Below the pieces are notes generated by a model. The model did not search any database and was not told the origin of the DNA. It saw only the letters and a list, made by a program, of their open reading frames with translations. A program made the position numbers and the translations under genes. From CAVRCT01 sp963719645 (GTDB taxonomy: Bacteria > Pseudomonadota > Gammaproteobacteria > DSM-16500), in contig CAVRCT010000008.1 of NCBI GenBank assembly GCA_963719645.1, positions 1 to 64,000 on the forward strand: DNA of 64,000 bases, given 5' to 3'. Shown in pieces: positions 16,043 through 25,506 of the stretch; the first letter of the stretch is position 1, and each line of letters starts with the position of its first letter.

Positions 16043-16792
16043 GCCGCGACCGTCAGGGAGCGATCACCGTCCCAGCAAATTCCGAACGACTTTTATTTTC
16101 AAATACAGCCATCGGATCACCTTGCTCATACACCACATATCGTATCGTCGCCTCGACGTTCTCTTCTTTCCAAAGATATCTTGTGCTGCCATGCCGCGTC
16201 CATCGTTTCAATCGATGACTATCTAATTTCGATTCATTTAAACGGCGAGATGCATATGATTTAATGATATTCATTATATTTTCAGGCGAAGATTTTCCGT
16301 GAATAATGAGATGAACGTGATTTGTTCTAATGTGTGCGGCAATTAAAACCCATGCGCGGAATAGACAAACTTCTTTAACCACATTTAAAACAATTTGACG
16401 TCTAGCTTCATCTAGCAAATACGGTGTTTCTTTCATACGCGTTTTTCCGCTGGTTTCTCGATTAAGATTAAGTGATAGAAATTCAGTTTTGAAAATATTG
16501 TGTATTCTATCAACGGAGGTTTCTTTTCCGCCATGTAGCCATGTTCCATAGCTAGTGAACGTGATGAAGTAAGCAAGCGGGATTGCTGTTTCTTTTTGCA
16601 TGCGATTGTTCCTTGTTAATTTTTTTAATGACGTTTTAATGGGTTGTGGTTTTCGCGAAAATCATGATGTGATAAAGGGAGTGAGTGATGATTACTGTGG
16701 GGATTGGGTGGTCTGGGGAAGTGATTATGGTTTTTTAAATGAAAAAAAGGAAAAAATCAAGAGGGGTGATCGCTTCCTGACGGTCGCGGCTC
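16041..16792. mobile_element. 752-bp RAYT-encoding element with 28-bp inverted ends
   Basis: The left end GAGCCGCGACCGTCAGGGAG (continuing CGATCACC) and the right end, read in reverse, agree at 27 of 28 bases. Between them lies a single gene for a Y1 transposase and 190 bases of AT-rich sequence. The flanking 140-bp units share both ends, so this looks like the autonomous parent of a non-autonomous family. Full terminal inverted repeats are unusual for RAYT genes, which normally lie among REP hairpins without being part of them. Confidence 0.7.
16053..16601 (-). CDS. REP-associated tyrosine transposase (Y1/HUH family)
   Basis: The 182-residue product has the metal-binding HUH motif as NHVHLIIHG (about residue 95) and a C-terminal candidate catalytic Tyr in IRYVVYEQGD. 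RAYTs cut single-stranded REP hairpins at a specific site and are thought to spread them. AAGGA nine bases before the ATG supports the start. The last residues (TVIAP) and the stop codon are encoded by the repeat end itself. The gene lies inside a set of matching repeats, and further copies occur at 28974-29250, 58911-58993 and 62715-62786. Confidence 0.88.
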   Translation of the reverse strand: MQKETAIPLAYFITFTSYGTWLHGGKETSVDRIHNIFKTEFLSLNLNRETSGKTRMKETPYLLDEARRQIVLNVVKEVCLFRAWVLIAAHIRTNHVHLIIHGKSSPENIMNIIKSYASRRLNESKLDSHRLKRWTRHGSTRYLWKEENVEATIRYVVYEQGDPMAVFENKSRSEFAGTVIAP

Positions 16793-16845
16793 TGAAATGC
16801 GGTTCTGAAACGCGGTTCTGAAACGCGGTTCTGAAACGCTGTTCT

Positions 16846-16985
16846 GAGCCGCGACCGTCAGGGAGCGATCACCGTCACAGCAAATTCCAAACGACTTTTA
16901 TTTTCAAATACCGCTGTTGGATTGCCTTAGTTTTAAAGGCGAAGTGATAGCGGAAGGGGTGATCGCTCCCTGACGGTCGCGGCTC
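16846..16985. mobile_element. 140-bp deletion derivative of the RAYT element, copy 3
   Basis: It has inverted GAGCCGCGACC ends; the left part aligns with the transposase 3' end and the right part is the common TAGTTTTAAAGGCG sequence. It follows four 13-base repeats and is followed by three more. Confidence 0.75.
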
Positions 16986-17025
16986 TGAAAAGCGGTTTTG
17001 AAACGCGGTTCTGAAACGCAGCTCT

Positions 17026-17165
17026 GAGCCGCGACCGTCAGGGAGCGATCACCGTCCCAGCAAATTCCAAACGCCTTTTATTTTCAAATACCGCTGTTGG
17101 ATTGCCGTAGTTTTAAAGGCGAGGTGATCGCGAGATGGGTGATCGCTTCCTGACGGTCGCGGCTC
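17026..17165. mobile_element. 140-bp deletion derivative of the RAYT element, copy 4
   Basis: It has the same structure as the other three copies. It ends 28 bases before the stop codon of the large gene that follows, so that gene is the right border of the repeat cluster. Confidence 0.75.
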
Positions 17166-17192
17166 TGTCTTTTAAAAAATCTCGCTGCGATT

Positions 17193-19622
17193 TTATGTGG
17201 CTAATTGTCTTGCAACTCCCAACGCAACCGTTGGCAGCGCATCTTTCGGTACGGGTTTATTATGACGCCAGCTTGCAACTTGTGGATCGATTACAATATC
17301 GGTATAAATTTGAAAATTTTCTAGCAGCATAATCATGGCATTGTTATAAACAGGCTCACCGATCGGTAGATTCACTGGCAAATTATATTGAATAAATTGG
17401 GCACGTAAGCATGCAATATAATGAAGAGAATCCTCATCTGAGATTTCCTCAAGACGAGTCCTTAATATCAAACCATGCGCCATCCCTCTTTTATAAAATG
17501 GATTACCCGCCAATTTCTTACTGAGTGGATTGCCTAACGAATCCAAAAAATCGCTCGCGAATTTCAACATCTCTTGATGTCTCGCACGCAGTTGATCACC
17601 CTTGCCCTGATTGGGTGCCAACTCGTCTTCTTCAATAAACCCTTTAGAATGAAATAAAGCATTACGCAAGCATTTAGCCTCCGCTACTGTTTTATTATCC
17701 GGTGATAATTGCTGCTCATCTAAAATCCGAGTCACCACGAAAGCAATCGCTTTACACTGCATACTTTGCACAATTTGAACCTGTCTTCCATCGACTTTTT
17801 TTTCATCCATTGGTTCAGCAACTTCTTTCAGCAACGATATCAATCGGGTCATTTGAGTGTCGGGCGAACTGAACAGGTTTTTGCTGGACAGAGATGCATT
17901 TGTAGTATTTGCGACTGTCGCTTTACTATCCGCGACAAGAGAGACTGAAGGGGCGCTTTCTGGAACAGAGAGGCTTGAAGAACTGGATACTGCTTCTTTG
18001 TCTTTTTTAGCTTTTTTAGCTTTCGCTTTTTTGTTATTTTTAGCTTTCTTACTTTCTTCAACCTCCTCATGCGCTGTTTTGCTCTCCTCTTTTTTATGCA
18101 GGAAGGGTCTTACCAGCCGTTCATCATGTAGATCAATATCCGGTTTGACACCTGCTTGCAACAGCGCCGCCCCTTTCAGCATCAAACTTGCTTCAGCACG
18201 TGCAGACTCAATAACTCTTTCATCTTTTGTTTTTGTTGCTTCTTGTATAACTCGATCTGTAAAACATTGTAATATTTTCTTCTTCGACGCAAAAAGTTGC
18301 TCACGATTGATTGCATGCATCTTACAAAATTCATCCAAATACGTTTCATTTTCAAAATACACTTTTGCATGTGAAATAACGGCTGTGCGTACCTGAATAA
18401 CGATAGCCATCATTTCATCGATTGATTTATCATCTAATTGGGTTAATTCTTTTTTCAATAAAACACGTAAATCATCTGTTTTCATGGCTAAAAACGATTG
18501 ATATTGATCTTGGAACACATCTAAAAACAAAGCACAATTCAGCAAGCTTCGGCCACCAATAAAAGACATAGTGTTTCTCATCATCTCTGCCCACAAAGTA
18601 TTCTGATCAACTTCCTCATCATCGCTTTTTTTAACAACAGCTGTTTCAAACTTAGTTAGTATGCTATCAAAACCCTTTTCTATTATTTTAAGGATGCGGA
18701 TAGAAGCACTTAATTGCATACGAAACGTTTCTAGCAAGAGTCGCTCTACTTGACTTTCTGCTTCAACTTTAAGTTCACGTACCGCCAATAGGTGACAACG
18801 ATACACCGAGTCGCCTACCTTTCTTAAACTGCCATCGCCAAATTTAGCGTCTAAACGAATATAAGCTATCATATCCTTCCAACTAATATCTGCTCTGCGC
18901 ATCAGATCATTCTGTGTCGCACTGGGTGGGAGTGAATCTTGTACTTTTTTGACTTTATCGAGAACTGAGAGAAAGGCTTTGAGTTCCTTTAATTTCCCAA
19001 TTAATAGCTCTCGTTGGGTAGACAATATCACGGGATAGCTAGCAAGACTGGCGCAGGTGGGTTGCAGAAATTTCACCAGGATATTTATTTCATCTCGCAC
19101 AACGACTAATGTTGCCTGTTCGATCTTAGCATCATCAAGCAATTTTAAATGACGATCAATCAGCACCAAAGGATCGATTGAATCTTCTTGAATTTTTTCT
19201 TTTGTCTTTTGCGCACCGGTTAATTCATTGAATTTTTTTATCATGGCTACCGTGAGACCTACTTTTCCCAGATAAGGTACAAAAGCTTCTGTCTGAAATG
19301 CGACAACTCCCGCTAATGTTGCATGACGCCGTGCATCCATCATCAAAGCAATGATTCGTAAGTCGGCCAATTTTTCAATGATCTTGTCTTTACTAACCTC
19401 CTCTAATAAGGTCAAGTTAACCAATGTAGGGTTTTTTTGTTTTAATGCGGGAATAGTACTTTCATTAATGTGTTTTTTTACTATTAATAATCTTCTCTTT
19501 TTCGCTGCTGGGATATTTTTTATCTGAGCAATCATCTGATCTATTACATTTAACTCGCAGCCAATTGCTTCTTGTAGTGAAGAATCAACGCGTTGGGTTG
19601 TAGGACTGCTTTTTCTCTGCAT
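17193..19622 (-). CDS. 809-residue helical protein with basic and poly-Ser linker, unknown function
   Basis: I do not recognise a family. ATG 19622 is chosen because GAGG lies nine bases upstream; the ORF itself opens at 19664. Residues 1-510 are predicted helical with many Leu/Lys/Glu repeats. A linker near residues 530-590 holds KKAKNNKKAKAKKAKKDKE, which resembles a nuclear localisation signal, and a short run of Ser. The C-terminal 230 residues include RNALFH (653-658), an RX4H pattern seen in HEPN ribonucleases, though no other HEPN feature is certain. No signal peptide or membrane segment is seen. Basic plus poly-Ser linkers also occur in the 49-62 kb proteins, so it may belong to the same group of candidate effectors. 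It is flanked by transposon relics and purD. Confidence 0.75.
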   Translation of the reverse strand: MQRKSSPTTQRVDSSLQEAIGCELNVIDQMIAQIKNIPAAKKRRLLIVKKHINESTIPALKQKNPTLVNLTLLEEVSKDKIIEKLADLRIIALMMDARRHATLAGVVAFQTEAFVPYLGKVGLTVAMIKKFNELTGAQKTKEKIQEDSIDPLVLIDRHLKLLDDAKIEQATLVVVRDEINILVKFLQPTCASLASYPVILSTQRELLIGKLKELKAFLSVLDKVKKVQDSLPPSATQNDLMRRADISWKDMIAYIRLDAKFGDGSLRKVGDSVYRCHLLAVRELKVEAESQVERLLLETFRMQLSASIRILKIIEKGFDSILTKFETAVVKKSDDEEVDQNTLWAEMMRNTMSFIGGRSLLNCALFLDVFQDQYQSFLAMKTDDLRVLLKKELTQLDDKSIDEMMAIVIQVRTAVISHAKVYFENETYLDEFCKMHAINREQLFASKKKILQCFTDRVIQEATKTKDERVIESARAEASLMLKGAALLQAGVKPDIDLHDERLVRPFLHKKEESKTAHEEVEESKKAKNNKKAKAKKAKKDKEAVSSSSSLSVPESAPSVSLVADSKATVANTTNASLSSKNLFSSPDTQMTRLISLLKEVAEPMDEKKVDGRQVQIVQSMQCKAIAFVVTRILDEQQLSPDNKTVAEAKCLRNALFHSKGFIEEDELAPNQGKGDQLRARHQEMLKFASDFLDSLGNPLSKKLAGNPFYKRGMAHGLILRTRLEEISDEDSLHYIACLRAQFIQYNLPVNLPIGEPVYNNAMIMLLENFQIYTDIVIDPQVASWRHNKPVPKDALPTVALGVARQLAT

Positions 19623-19708
19623 GATAAATATCCTCTTAGTTACCCGCATATCATATAGAGCCAAGATTAAGAGTACCTTAACAAAATCTAGGGTTAATGG
19701 CAGTGAGA

Positions 19709-21028
19709 CTAACGAGGTCTTAGCGCTTGCATAAATTGAATTCGTCGCTGAATCAGTGCGTCTGTGCCAATATCAGGGCGATGAAAAACAGGGCCCTTGA
19801 TGTGGCTGATTTTAGATTCTGCTATTTTTTCTGCAGCAGACAGTGTGTTTGCGATACCGACTACTGCTGCTGTGCGTGAACCGGTTGCGACTAATTTTCC
19901 GGCTTGTTCGTCAATGGACGCTAAATATAATTGGTCATCGTTTTCAATGTCTGTTGTGATTTCGATGATTTGATTTTTCACAGGGTGATCGGGATACCCT
20001 TGTGGGACAACGTATTTGCACACAGTCGCGAATGGCGCAAATTGAATGGATTGTGCGGCTAACTTGCCATGAATCATCGCGGTAAAAATATCCATTAAAT
20101 CTGTTTGTAAAACGGCTAAGACATTCATGACTTCGGGATCGCCAAAACGTGCATTGAATTCAATTAAACGTACGCCTGATTTTGTTGCCATATAACTGCC
20201 ATACAAAATCCCAATATATTTTTCGTTGCACTCTTGGGTTAATGCCTGGATGACGGCTTGATTAATCGCGAATGCGGCTTGCACATCTTCCTCTGTTAAA
20301 AAAGGCAAACTGTGATTGGCGGCAGAATAGCTGCCCATGCCGCCGGTGTTTGGGCCTTCATCATTGATGAAAGCGCGTTTGTGGTCTTGCACTAATGGCA
20401 TTGGAGTAAGTGTCGTGCCATCACTAAAACACATGAATGAAAATTCTTGGCCGATGCATTTTTCTTCTATCACGAACGTATGTCGGCTGGCTGCGAGTTC
20501 AACACAAAATTGATACGCTTCTTCTAGAGAATGCAAATGATCACCTGCAACTTTGACGCCTTTGCCACCCATTAAGCCATTGGCTTTGATCACATAATTA
20601 TTTTCGCCTAATTGATTTAAGAATTCGTTGACGCCTGTTAAATCTTGAAATGCTTGGTAACGGGGTGAACCGTCGATGTGGTATTTTTTCAGTAAATCAC
20701 GGGCGAAGGCTTTGCTTGTTTCAATTTGCGCGAGGGCTTTTTTCGGGCCAATGGTTGGAATGTTGGCATGCCATAATGCATCGGCGACACCTTGTTCGAG
20801 AGGCGCTTCTGGGCCGACGATGGCAAAATCAATTTGCCATTGTTTGGCTTGTTGTACGATGGCAGCGGGATCGCAAATGTTGCCTTGCCAATACTCGTTT
20901 GTTAAACGACGGATGCCGGGATTATTGGAGGTGCCGCAGCAATAGAGGGTTGGTTTGTGGGGTGAGCGGGCGAGTACTTTTGCGATGGCGTGTTCGCGGG
21001 CGCCGGAGCCGATGAGTAGGATGCGCAT
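19709..21028 (-). CDS. purD: Phosphoribosylamine-glycine ligase
   Basis: This 439-residue ATP-grasp enzyme (GARS) begins MRILLIGSGAREHAIAKVLA. It has IVGPEAPLEQGVADAL near residue 71, NYVIKANGLMGGKGVKVA near residue 140 and the C-terminal domain RIGATE-like region GIANTLSAAEK. It couples glycine to phosphoribosylamine, the second step of purine synthesis. The length is normal and no frameshift is seen. It is separated from the other pur genes by a 780-base repeat region downstream of purF. Confidence 0.94.
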   Translation of the reverse strand: MRILLIGSGAREHAIAKVLARSPHKPTLYCCGTSNNPGIRRLTNEYWQGNICDPAAIVQQAKQWQIDFAIVGPEAPLEQGVADALWHANIPTIGPKKALAQIETSKAFARDLLKKYHIDGSPRYQAFQDLTGVNEFLNQLGENNYVIKANGLMGGKGVKVAGDHLHSLEEAYQFCVELAASRHTFVIEEKCIGQEFSFMCFSDGTTLTPMPLVQDHKRAFINDEGPNTGGMGSYSAANHSLPFLTEEDVQAAFAINQAVIQALTQECNEKYIGILYGSYMATKSGVRLIEFNARFGDPEVMNVLAVLQTDLMDIFTAMIHGKLAAQSIQFAPFATVCKYVVPQGYPDHPVKNQIIEITTDIENDDQLYLASIDEQAGKLVATGSRTAAVVGIANTLSAAEKIAESKISHIKGPVFHRPDIGTDALIQRRIQFMQALRPR

Positions 21029-21202
21029 GGGTGGTGGGTGTCCTCTTGTAAAAAATAATTAAAATTATTTGGATTTATTTTTTTATACAAATCCCCCTTG
21101 TTCCCCCTTTTTCAAAGTGGGAAACCTGCTAAGCCGCTCTGTGTCTCAACGTAAAGTTATATCCCCTCTCTTTAAAAAAGCGTTGTTGCGTAATTCCCAC
21201 TT

Positions 21203-21306
21203 CCGTCATTGCGAGGAGCGTTTTTTGCGACGAAGCAATCCAGTTTTTGATTCTTAAGTCTAAAACTGGATTGCTTCGTCGCAAAAAACGCTCCTCGCAA
21301 TGACGG
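21203..21306. repeat. CCGTCATTGCGAGGAGCG palindrome, copy 1
   Basis: CCGTCATTGCGAGGAGCG and a TTTTTTGCGACGAAGCAATC arm are followed after a 20-base centre by the exact inverse. A near-identical copy lies at 33303-33405, and a related shorter one at about 62543-62580. Confidence 0.8.
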
Positions 21307-21353
21307 TGCGTGAATTACGCAACAACGCCCTTTGGAAAAGGGGGAACAAGGGG

Positions 21354-21589
21354 CAATGGCACTAGCTTAAGAACTGTCGTCCCGGAATTTAGTAGCTCTT
21401 AACGAGCGCCTTTTGCTCGTTTAGAGCTACTTAATGTCCGGGATCCATCTTCAATTTATCGCCCTCTTGCTTTTAACTTATATGCTTTAAGCAAAATGGA
21501 TCCGGACATTAACTGGCGCTAAATTCGCAAAAAGCGCTCATTAAGCGCCAGTAAATTCCGGGACGACAGTTCTTAAGCTAGTGCCATTG
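21354..21589. mobile_element. MITE-like 237-bp element, copy 1 (236 bp)
   Basis: It begins CAATGGCACTAGCTTAAGAA and ends with the inverse; two internal hairpins (AGTAGCTCTTAACGAGC and ACTGGCGCTAAATTCGC families) and a further inverted pair around GGGATCCAT lie between. GGAACAAGGGG is present on both sides (21343-21353 and 21590-21600), a direct duplication of 11 bases. One base is missing relative to the other copies. It has no ORF. Confidence 0.8.
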
Positions 21590-21673
21590 GGAACAAGGGG
21601 GATTTATATAAAATAATTATATATATTCCCCGGGTTTCACCCCATGCGTCAAGCTAAGGAAATTCTGCTTAGT

Positions 21674-21770
21674 TGTAGGGTGGCACGGCGCCTTTTGCCG
21701 TAATCCACCTTATCAAATTGCTGCAGCTTGGTGGATTACGACGCAAAAGGCGCGTCTAATCCACCCTACA
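21674..21770. repeat. TGTAGGGTGG palindrome
   Basis: TGTAGGGTGG and GTAATCCACC-type arms pair with GGTGGATTAC and CCACCCTACA at the other end around an AT-rich centre. It lies between the composite repeat and the purF 3' end and is seen once in this window. Confidence 0.7.
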
Positions 21771-21806
21771 ACTTTCTTAAGCGCTCAGGATGACAGCTCT
21801 TTCTGG

Positions 21807-23271
21807 CTACCTACACCGTGCTTTCTCTAATGCTTGAATTTTTTCTTCATCAATATCGCCTGTGATATAACAACCATCCATACAGGCCATGCACGGTTTT
21901 TCAATATGATGATCGCCTTTGCGTGTCACCGCTTCGACCAAATCTTCCAACTCTTGATACAGTAATTTATCGACACCTAAATAATCACGAATCTCATCCA
22001 AGGTATCATTCGCTGCAATTAATTCTGAGCGTGTCGGAATATCAATGCCGTAAAAACAAGGGTTTTTGATCGGGGGGCACGCTGAAACAAAATAAATTTC
22101 TTTCGCTTTAAATTCACGTACCATCTTCACAATTTCACGGCTCGTTGTGCCGCGGACAATACTGTCATCTAAAATTAATACTTTTTTATCTTTAATTTCT
22201 GTTTGTTGCGGCGTCAATTTGTAACGCACACTGCGGCTGCGTTGCAACCCATCCGGCATGATAAACGTGCGGCCAATAAAGGGATTTTTATAAAGTCCTT
22301 CGGAATAACGCACACCTAATTCATGTGCAAAGGATAATGCCGCGGTGTTCGATGTAAAAGGCACTGGGATCACTACATCTGGCAATACATCTGGAAATTT
22401 TTCCTGCCACCGACGCGCAAGATTTTGTCCCATGCGCAATCTCGAACGATAGACGCTCACTTCATTTAATTTGGAATCGGGACGCGCAAAATAAACATAT
22501 TCAAAAATGCACGGGGTAAACGCTTCTTTCGTCAACACCCGACGGAATAATTTGCCTGCACGATTCACATAGGCGACTTCGCCTGCTTGTATATCGCCAA
22601 TGGGTTCGAATCCTAAGGCATAAAACATAGTCGTCTCTGAGGCAAAAATATAATCTTTTTTGCCATCTGCATTGGTACGCTCACCGGCAACCAAGGGTCG
22701 AATACCATGCGGATCACGGAAAGCCACCAAGCCTTTACCAATAATCGTACTCACCACGGAATAGGAACCACTGGCACGTTGATAAATATTTTTAACAGAG
22801 CTGACACAGCTTTTCGAAAAAAGCGTCTTCATCATCTGCCACGAAATTTTTTTCATCCAAGCCTTCGGCTAAGAGATGCAAAATCACTTCGGAATCCACG
22901 GTTGAATTTAAATGCCGATGTTTCACTTGCGTTATTTCATCCGCTAATTCTTTGAAATTGACTAAGTTACCATTGTGCGCCAACGCAATCCCGAGCGGAC
23001 TACCAATCCAAAGCGGTTGCACATCTGCTAAATTGTAACCGCCCGCCGTCGGATAACGGGTATGTGCAATACCGATATTACCTTGCAACTGTTTAATTTC
23101 ATCCGCGGAAAAAATTTCTCGCACATAACCTAATCCATGGTGCGTATAAAATCGTTCTGAGCAGGTAAGAATACCTGCTGCATCTTGGCCACGGTGTTGT
23201 AAGTGAATTAAGCTATCATATAATTCAGCAGCAACAGGCGCATGACTAAAAATTCCGACAATCCCACACAT
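21807..23271 (-). pseudogene. purF: Amidophosphoribosyltransferase, one frameshift
   Basis: The N-terminal glutaminase part (22792-23271) begins MCGIVGIFSH with the catalytic Cys2 and includes HLQHRGQDAAGI. The phosphoribosyltransferase part (21807-22800) has KKVLILDDSIVRGTTS and the C-terminal Cys-rich KPCMACMDGCYITG, which fits the Fe-S-containing class. The two parts join in different frames at about 22800, where FFEKLCQLC should continue into KNIYQRASGSYSVV; one base too many explains it. Total length would be about 487 residues, near normal. It catalyses the first committed step of purine synthesis. Confidence 0.87.
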
Positions 23272-23281
23272 AGGATTACCT

Positions 23282-24271
23282 TCATACTAAATAAGCTGCA
23301 ATATTCTTCATAATTCGCTCTTGAACCGGCATTTTTTCTGCTGGAAAATTAAATCGTGTTCCCGTGATCATTTCATAGAATTGAATATAACGGGATGACA
23401 ATGTCATGATAAGCTCTTCAGGGGCAACAGGCAGTGTTTCATCTTTATAGGGATCACAATGCTCTGCAAACCATAAGCGTAAAAATTCTTTATCGATATT
23501 TTCAGGCTCGGCTTGTTTTGCGAAACGTTCTTCATAACTGTTCGCTAACCAATATCGACTTGAATCGGGCGTGTGAATTTCATCAATTAAGACAATATTG
23601 CCTTCGGCATCCCGACCCATTTCATATTTGGTATCAACTAAAATCAAGCCGTGCTTTTTCGCCACTTCCACGCCATATTCAAATAAACGCAACGCGGCAT
23701 CTGACGCAGCATCCCAATCGGCTTGGCTCATCCAACCTTCTTTGACGATATCCGCAGGACTAATCGGGCGATCATGATGCTCTTCTTTGGTGGTCGGTGT
23801 CAACATCGGTGCAGCTAAATGTTGATTTTTGCGTAATCCTTCTGGCAACGCATTGCCACAATAATCACGCACGCCTTTTTGATATTGTGTCCAAAGCGAG
23901 GTGGAGGTTGTGCCGGTGATATAACCACGAACAACAAACTCAATGGGAAAGACGCTGCACTTTTTTGCAATCGTGACATTTGGATCGGGTATCACAATCA
24001 CATGGTTCGGAATAATATGCTGCGTTTGTTCAAACCACCAAGCACTCGTCAAATTTGAGCACTTGGCCTTTGAACGGCACCGACGCGAGCACACGATCAA
24101 ATGCGCTCTGTCTATCCGTTGTGATTAATACCAATCGATCACCTAAATCATAAGTGTCTCGCACTTTGCCTTGATATTTTTTACCAAACGCAAAATCGGT
24201 GTTCGGTTAAACAATATGTTAACGCATGTTTTAATTTGCGCTTCGTATGAATTAATAGTAGTAGCAGTCAT
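23282..24271 (-). pseudogene. purC: SAICAR synthetase, two frameshifts
   Basis: The C-terminal 250 residues are intact (SAWWFEQTQHIIPNHV, EFVVRGYITGTTSTSLW, LILVDTKYEMGRD, IDEIHTPDSSRYW). The N-terminus reads MTATTINSYEAQIKTC, then KKYQGKVRDTYDLGDRLVLI and TTDRQSAFDRVLASVPFKGQ in other frames. I place single-base changes near 24205 and near 24055 (an extra A in CTCAAATTTG). It ligates aspartate to CAIR. Its start overlaps the PurS-like gene by about 20 bases, and it lies ten bases before purF, so the operon order is purL-purM-purQ-purS-purC-purF. Confidence 0.85.
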
Positions 24272-24510
24272 GGGCATAGGGATTATATAAAATATGTGAA
24301 TGAATAATATCGCTCATAACGCGTTCATCGATAGCGACGGCCTGAGGGTGCGCAACATGCCATAACGTACTGTGGCGTATTGCCCGAATCCCTTTAATTC
24401 CAAAATGATCTTCTAGCATTTGTTGTTTTTGCTTGCCGATCATGTCTTCTTTTGCACGCACCAATACAGTGGTTTGCTTTTGTGTTGAATTTTTTTAACT
24501 AATTTTTCTT
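24252..24510 (-). pseudogene. purS: PurS-like subunit of FGAM synthase, frameshifted start
   Basis: The open part reads VLVRAKEDMIGKQKQQMLED, then GIKGIRAIRHSTLWHV, and ends ILYNPYAHDCYYY. The strand-helix-strand order and the closing helix followed by NP match PurS, which bridges PurL and PurQ in the split enzyme. The position between purQ and purC is the usual purS place. The open frame starts at a GTG (24464); a better start (ATG near 24510, MTEKKN) is out of frame with it, which implies one or two indels. Family call is moderate because the protein is divergent. Confidence 0.55.
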
Positions 24511-24746
24511 TTCGGTCATTAAATAAAACGCCGCTTGCTTTAATTTTTTCGAACATCTCATCGAATCGCATTCAATTTCCCAATGCCATGTCGTCTGACA
24601 TTTTACCGGTAATATCACGGTGTTTCAATGCATTTTCAACTGATATTGCTTGATTATCGTAATAATCAAATCGACAATAATTCCCGATGTCAGCGCGTTT
24701 TGATAACGGTTATGATTCTTGAAGACGTGGTGATAATTCAATGGCG
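24511..24746 (-). other. Unresolved, probably coding stretch between purQ and purS
   Basis: One frame reads SKRADIGNYCRFDYYDNQAI, then SVENALKHRDITGKMSDDMA and, in the same frame after a stop, MRFDEMFEKIKASGVLF. This looks like real protein sequence broken by indels, but I cannot name a family. It may be an extended N-terminal part of the PurS-like protein or a separate small gene. No other feature is seen here. Confidence 0.35.
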
Positions 24747-25493
24747 CTAATGTTGCGTACTTACTTCCGCAATATAATCACGCATGGACAGAAAAATCGA
24801 ATCGCCATTCGTCGTTCGCTCAGGATGTGGCATCATCGCCATGACATTACCCGCTTTATTGGAAATGGCTGCAATATTATTCATTGAACCATTTGGATTA
24901 ATGGGAAATTCATCCACAATCTCGCCTGTCTCATCACAATATTGAAAAACATTCAAGCCTTGCGTTTGCATTTCTAATAGCAATGCCGGTGGAATCACAA
25001 AACGGCCTTCACCATGCGCAACAGGAATATGTAAAACATGATTGGGTGTTAAAAAACGGGTAAATGCATTAAATTGATATCGATCGGTCAACCGCATATG
25101 AATCCAGGCATTGTAATAACCGTTCCTAAGATTTTTCCATCTTTAATGCGTTTATTATCGGTAAGCACCATGCTTAATTTGATTATTTTCAACGCCTGGC
25201 ACTAAACCGGTTTCCACTAAAATTTGTGCGCCATTACAAATACCTAAAATGGGTTTACCTAATTGACTTTGTTCTCTTAATTACTTGCATGACGGGATCA
25301 ACGCCGCAATAACCTGCACGCGAACGATCTTCATAAGAAAAACCGCCGACAATAATATAACCCTGCATAATCCGCTAATTTTTCGTTGGTTCATTCCATA
25401 AAAATTCACTGGCTCCATGCCGGCGCGTTTAACTGCGAGCATAGTTTCTCGTTCACAGTTTGAACCTGGAAATTGTATAATAGCGATGCGCAT
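24747..25493 (-). pseudogene. purQ: FGAM synthase glutaminase subunit, frameshifted
   Basis: The N-terminus MRIAIIQFPGSNCERETMLA (25281-25493) and the C-terminus (24747-25097, HVLHIPVAHGEGRFVIPP, GNVMAMMPHPERTTNG with His-Glu of the triad) are PurQ. The nucleophile region reads GICNGAQILVETG in a third frame near 25215-25250. At least three single-base indels are needed to join them. PurQ releases ammonia from glutamine for PurL. GAGAGGTG lies just before the ATG, 13 bases after purM. Confidence 0.82.
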
Positions 25494-25506
25494 GTTTCAC
25501 CTCTCT

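Larger units (their letters stand above)
21083..21616. repeat. Composite nested palindromic repeat, copy 1
   Basis: The outer repeat begins TATACAAATCCCCCTTGTTC and ends with its inverse near 21610. Inside are a palindrome with arms GTAATTCCCACTTCCGTCAT-like and TGACGG (21180-21329) and the 237-bp-family element at 21354-21589. No gene lies in this stretch. Confidence 0.75.

Noticed and set aside
15785..17026. Possible CRISPR array from short regular repeats
   Set aside because: The 13-base units are directly tandem without unique spacers, the longer units have inverted ends, and no cas gene is present.
22790..22815. Programmed frameshift in purF
   Set aside because: No slippery heptamer or downstream structure is evident, and similar breaks occur in all neighbouring genes, so a common cause is more likely.
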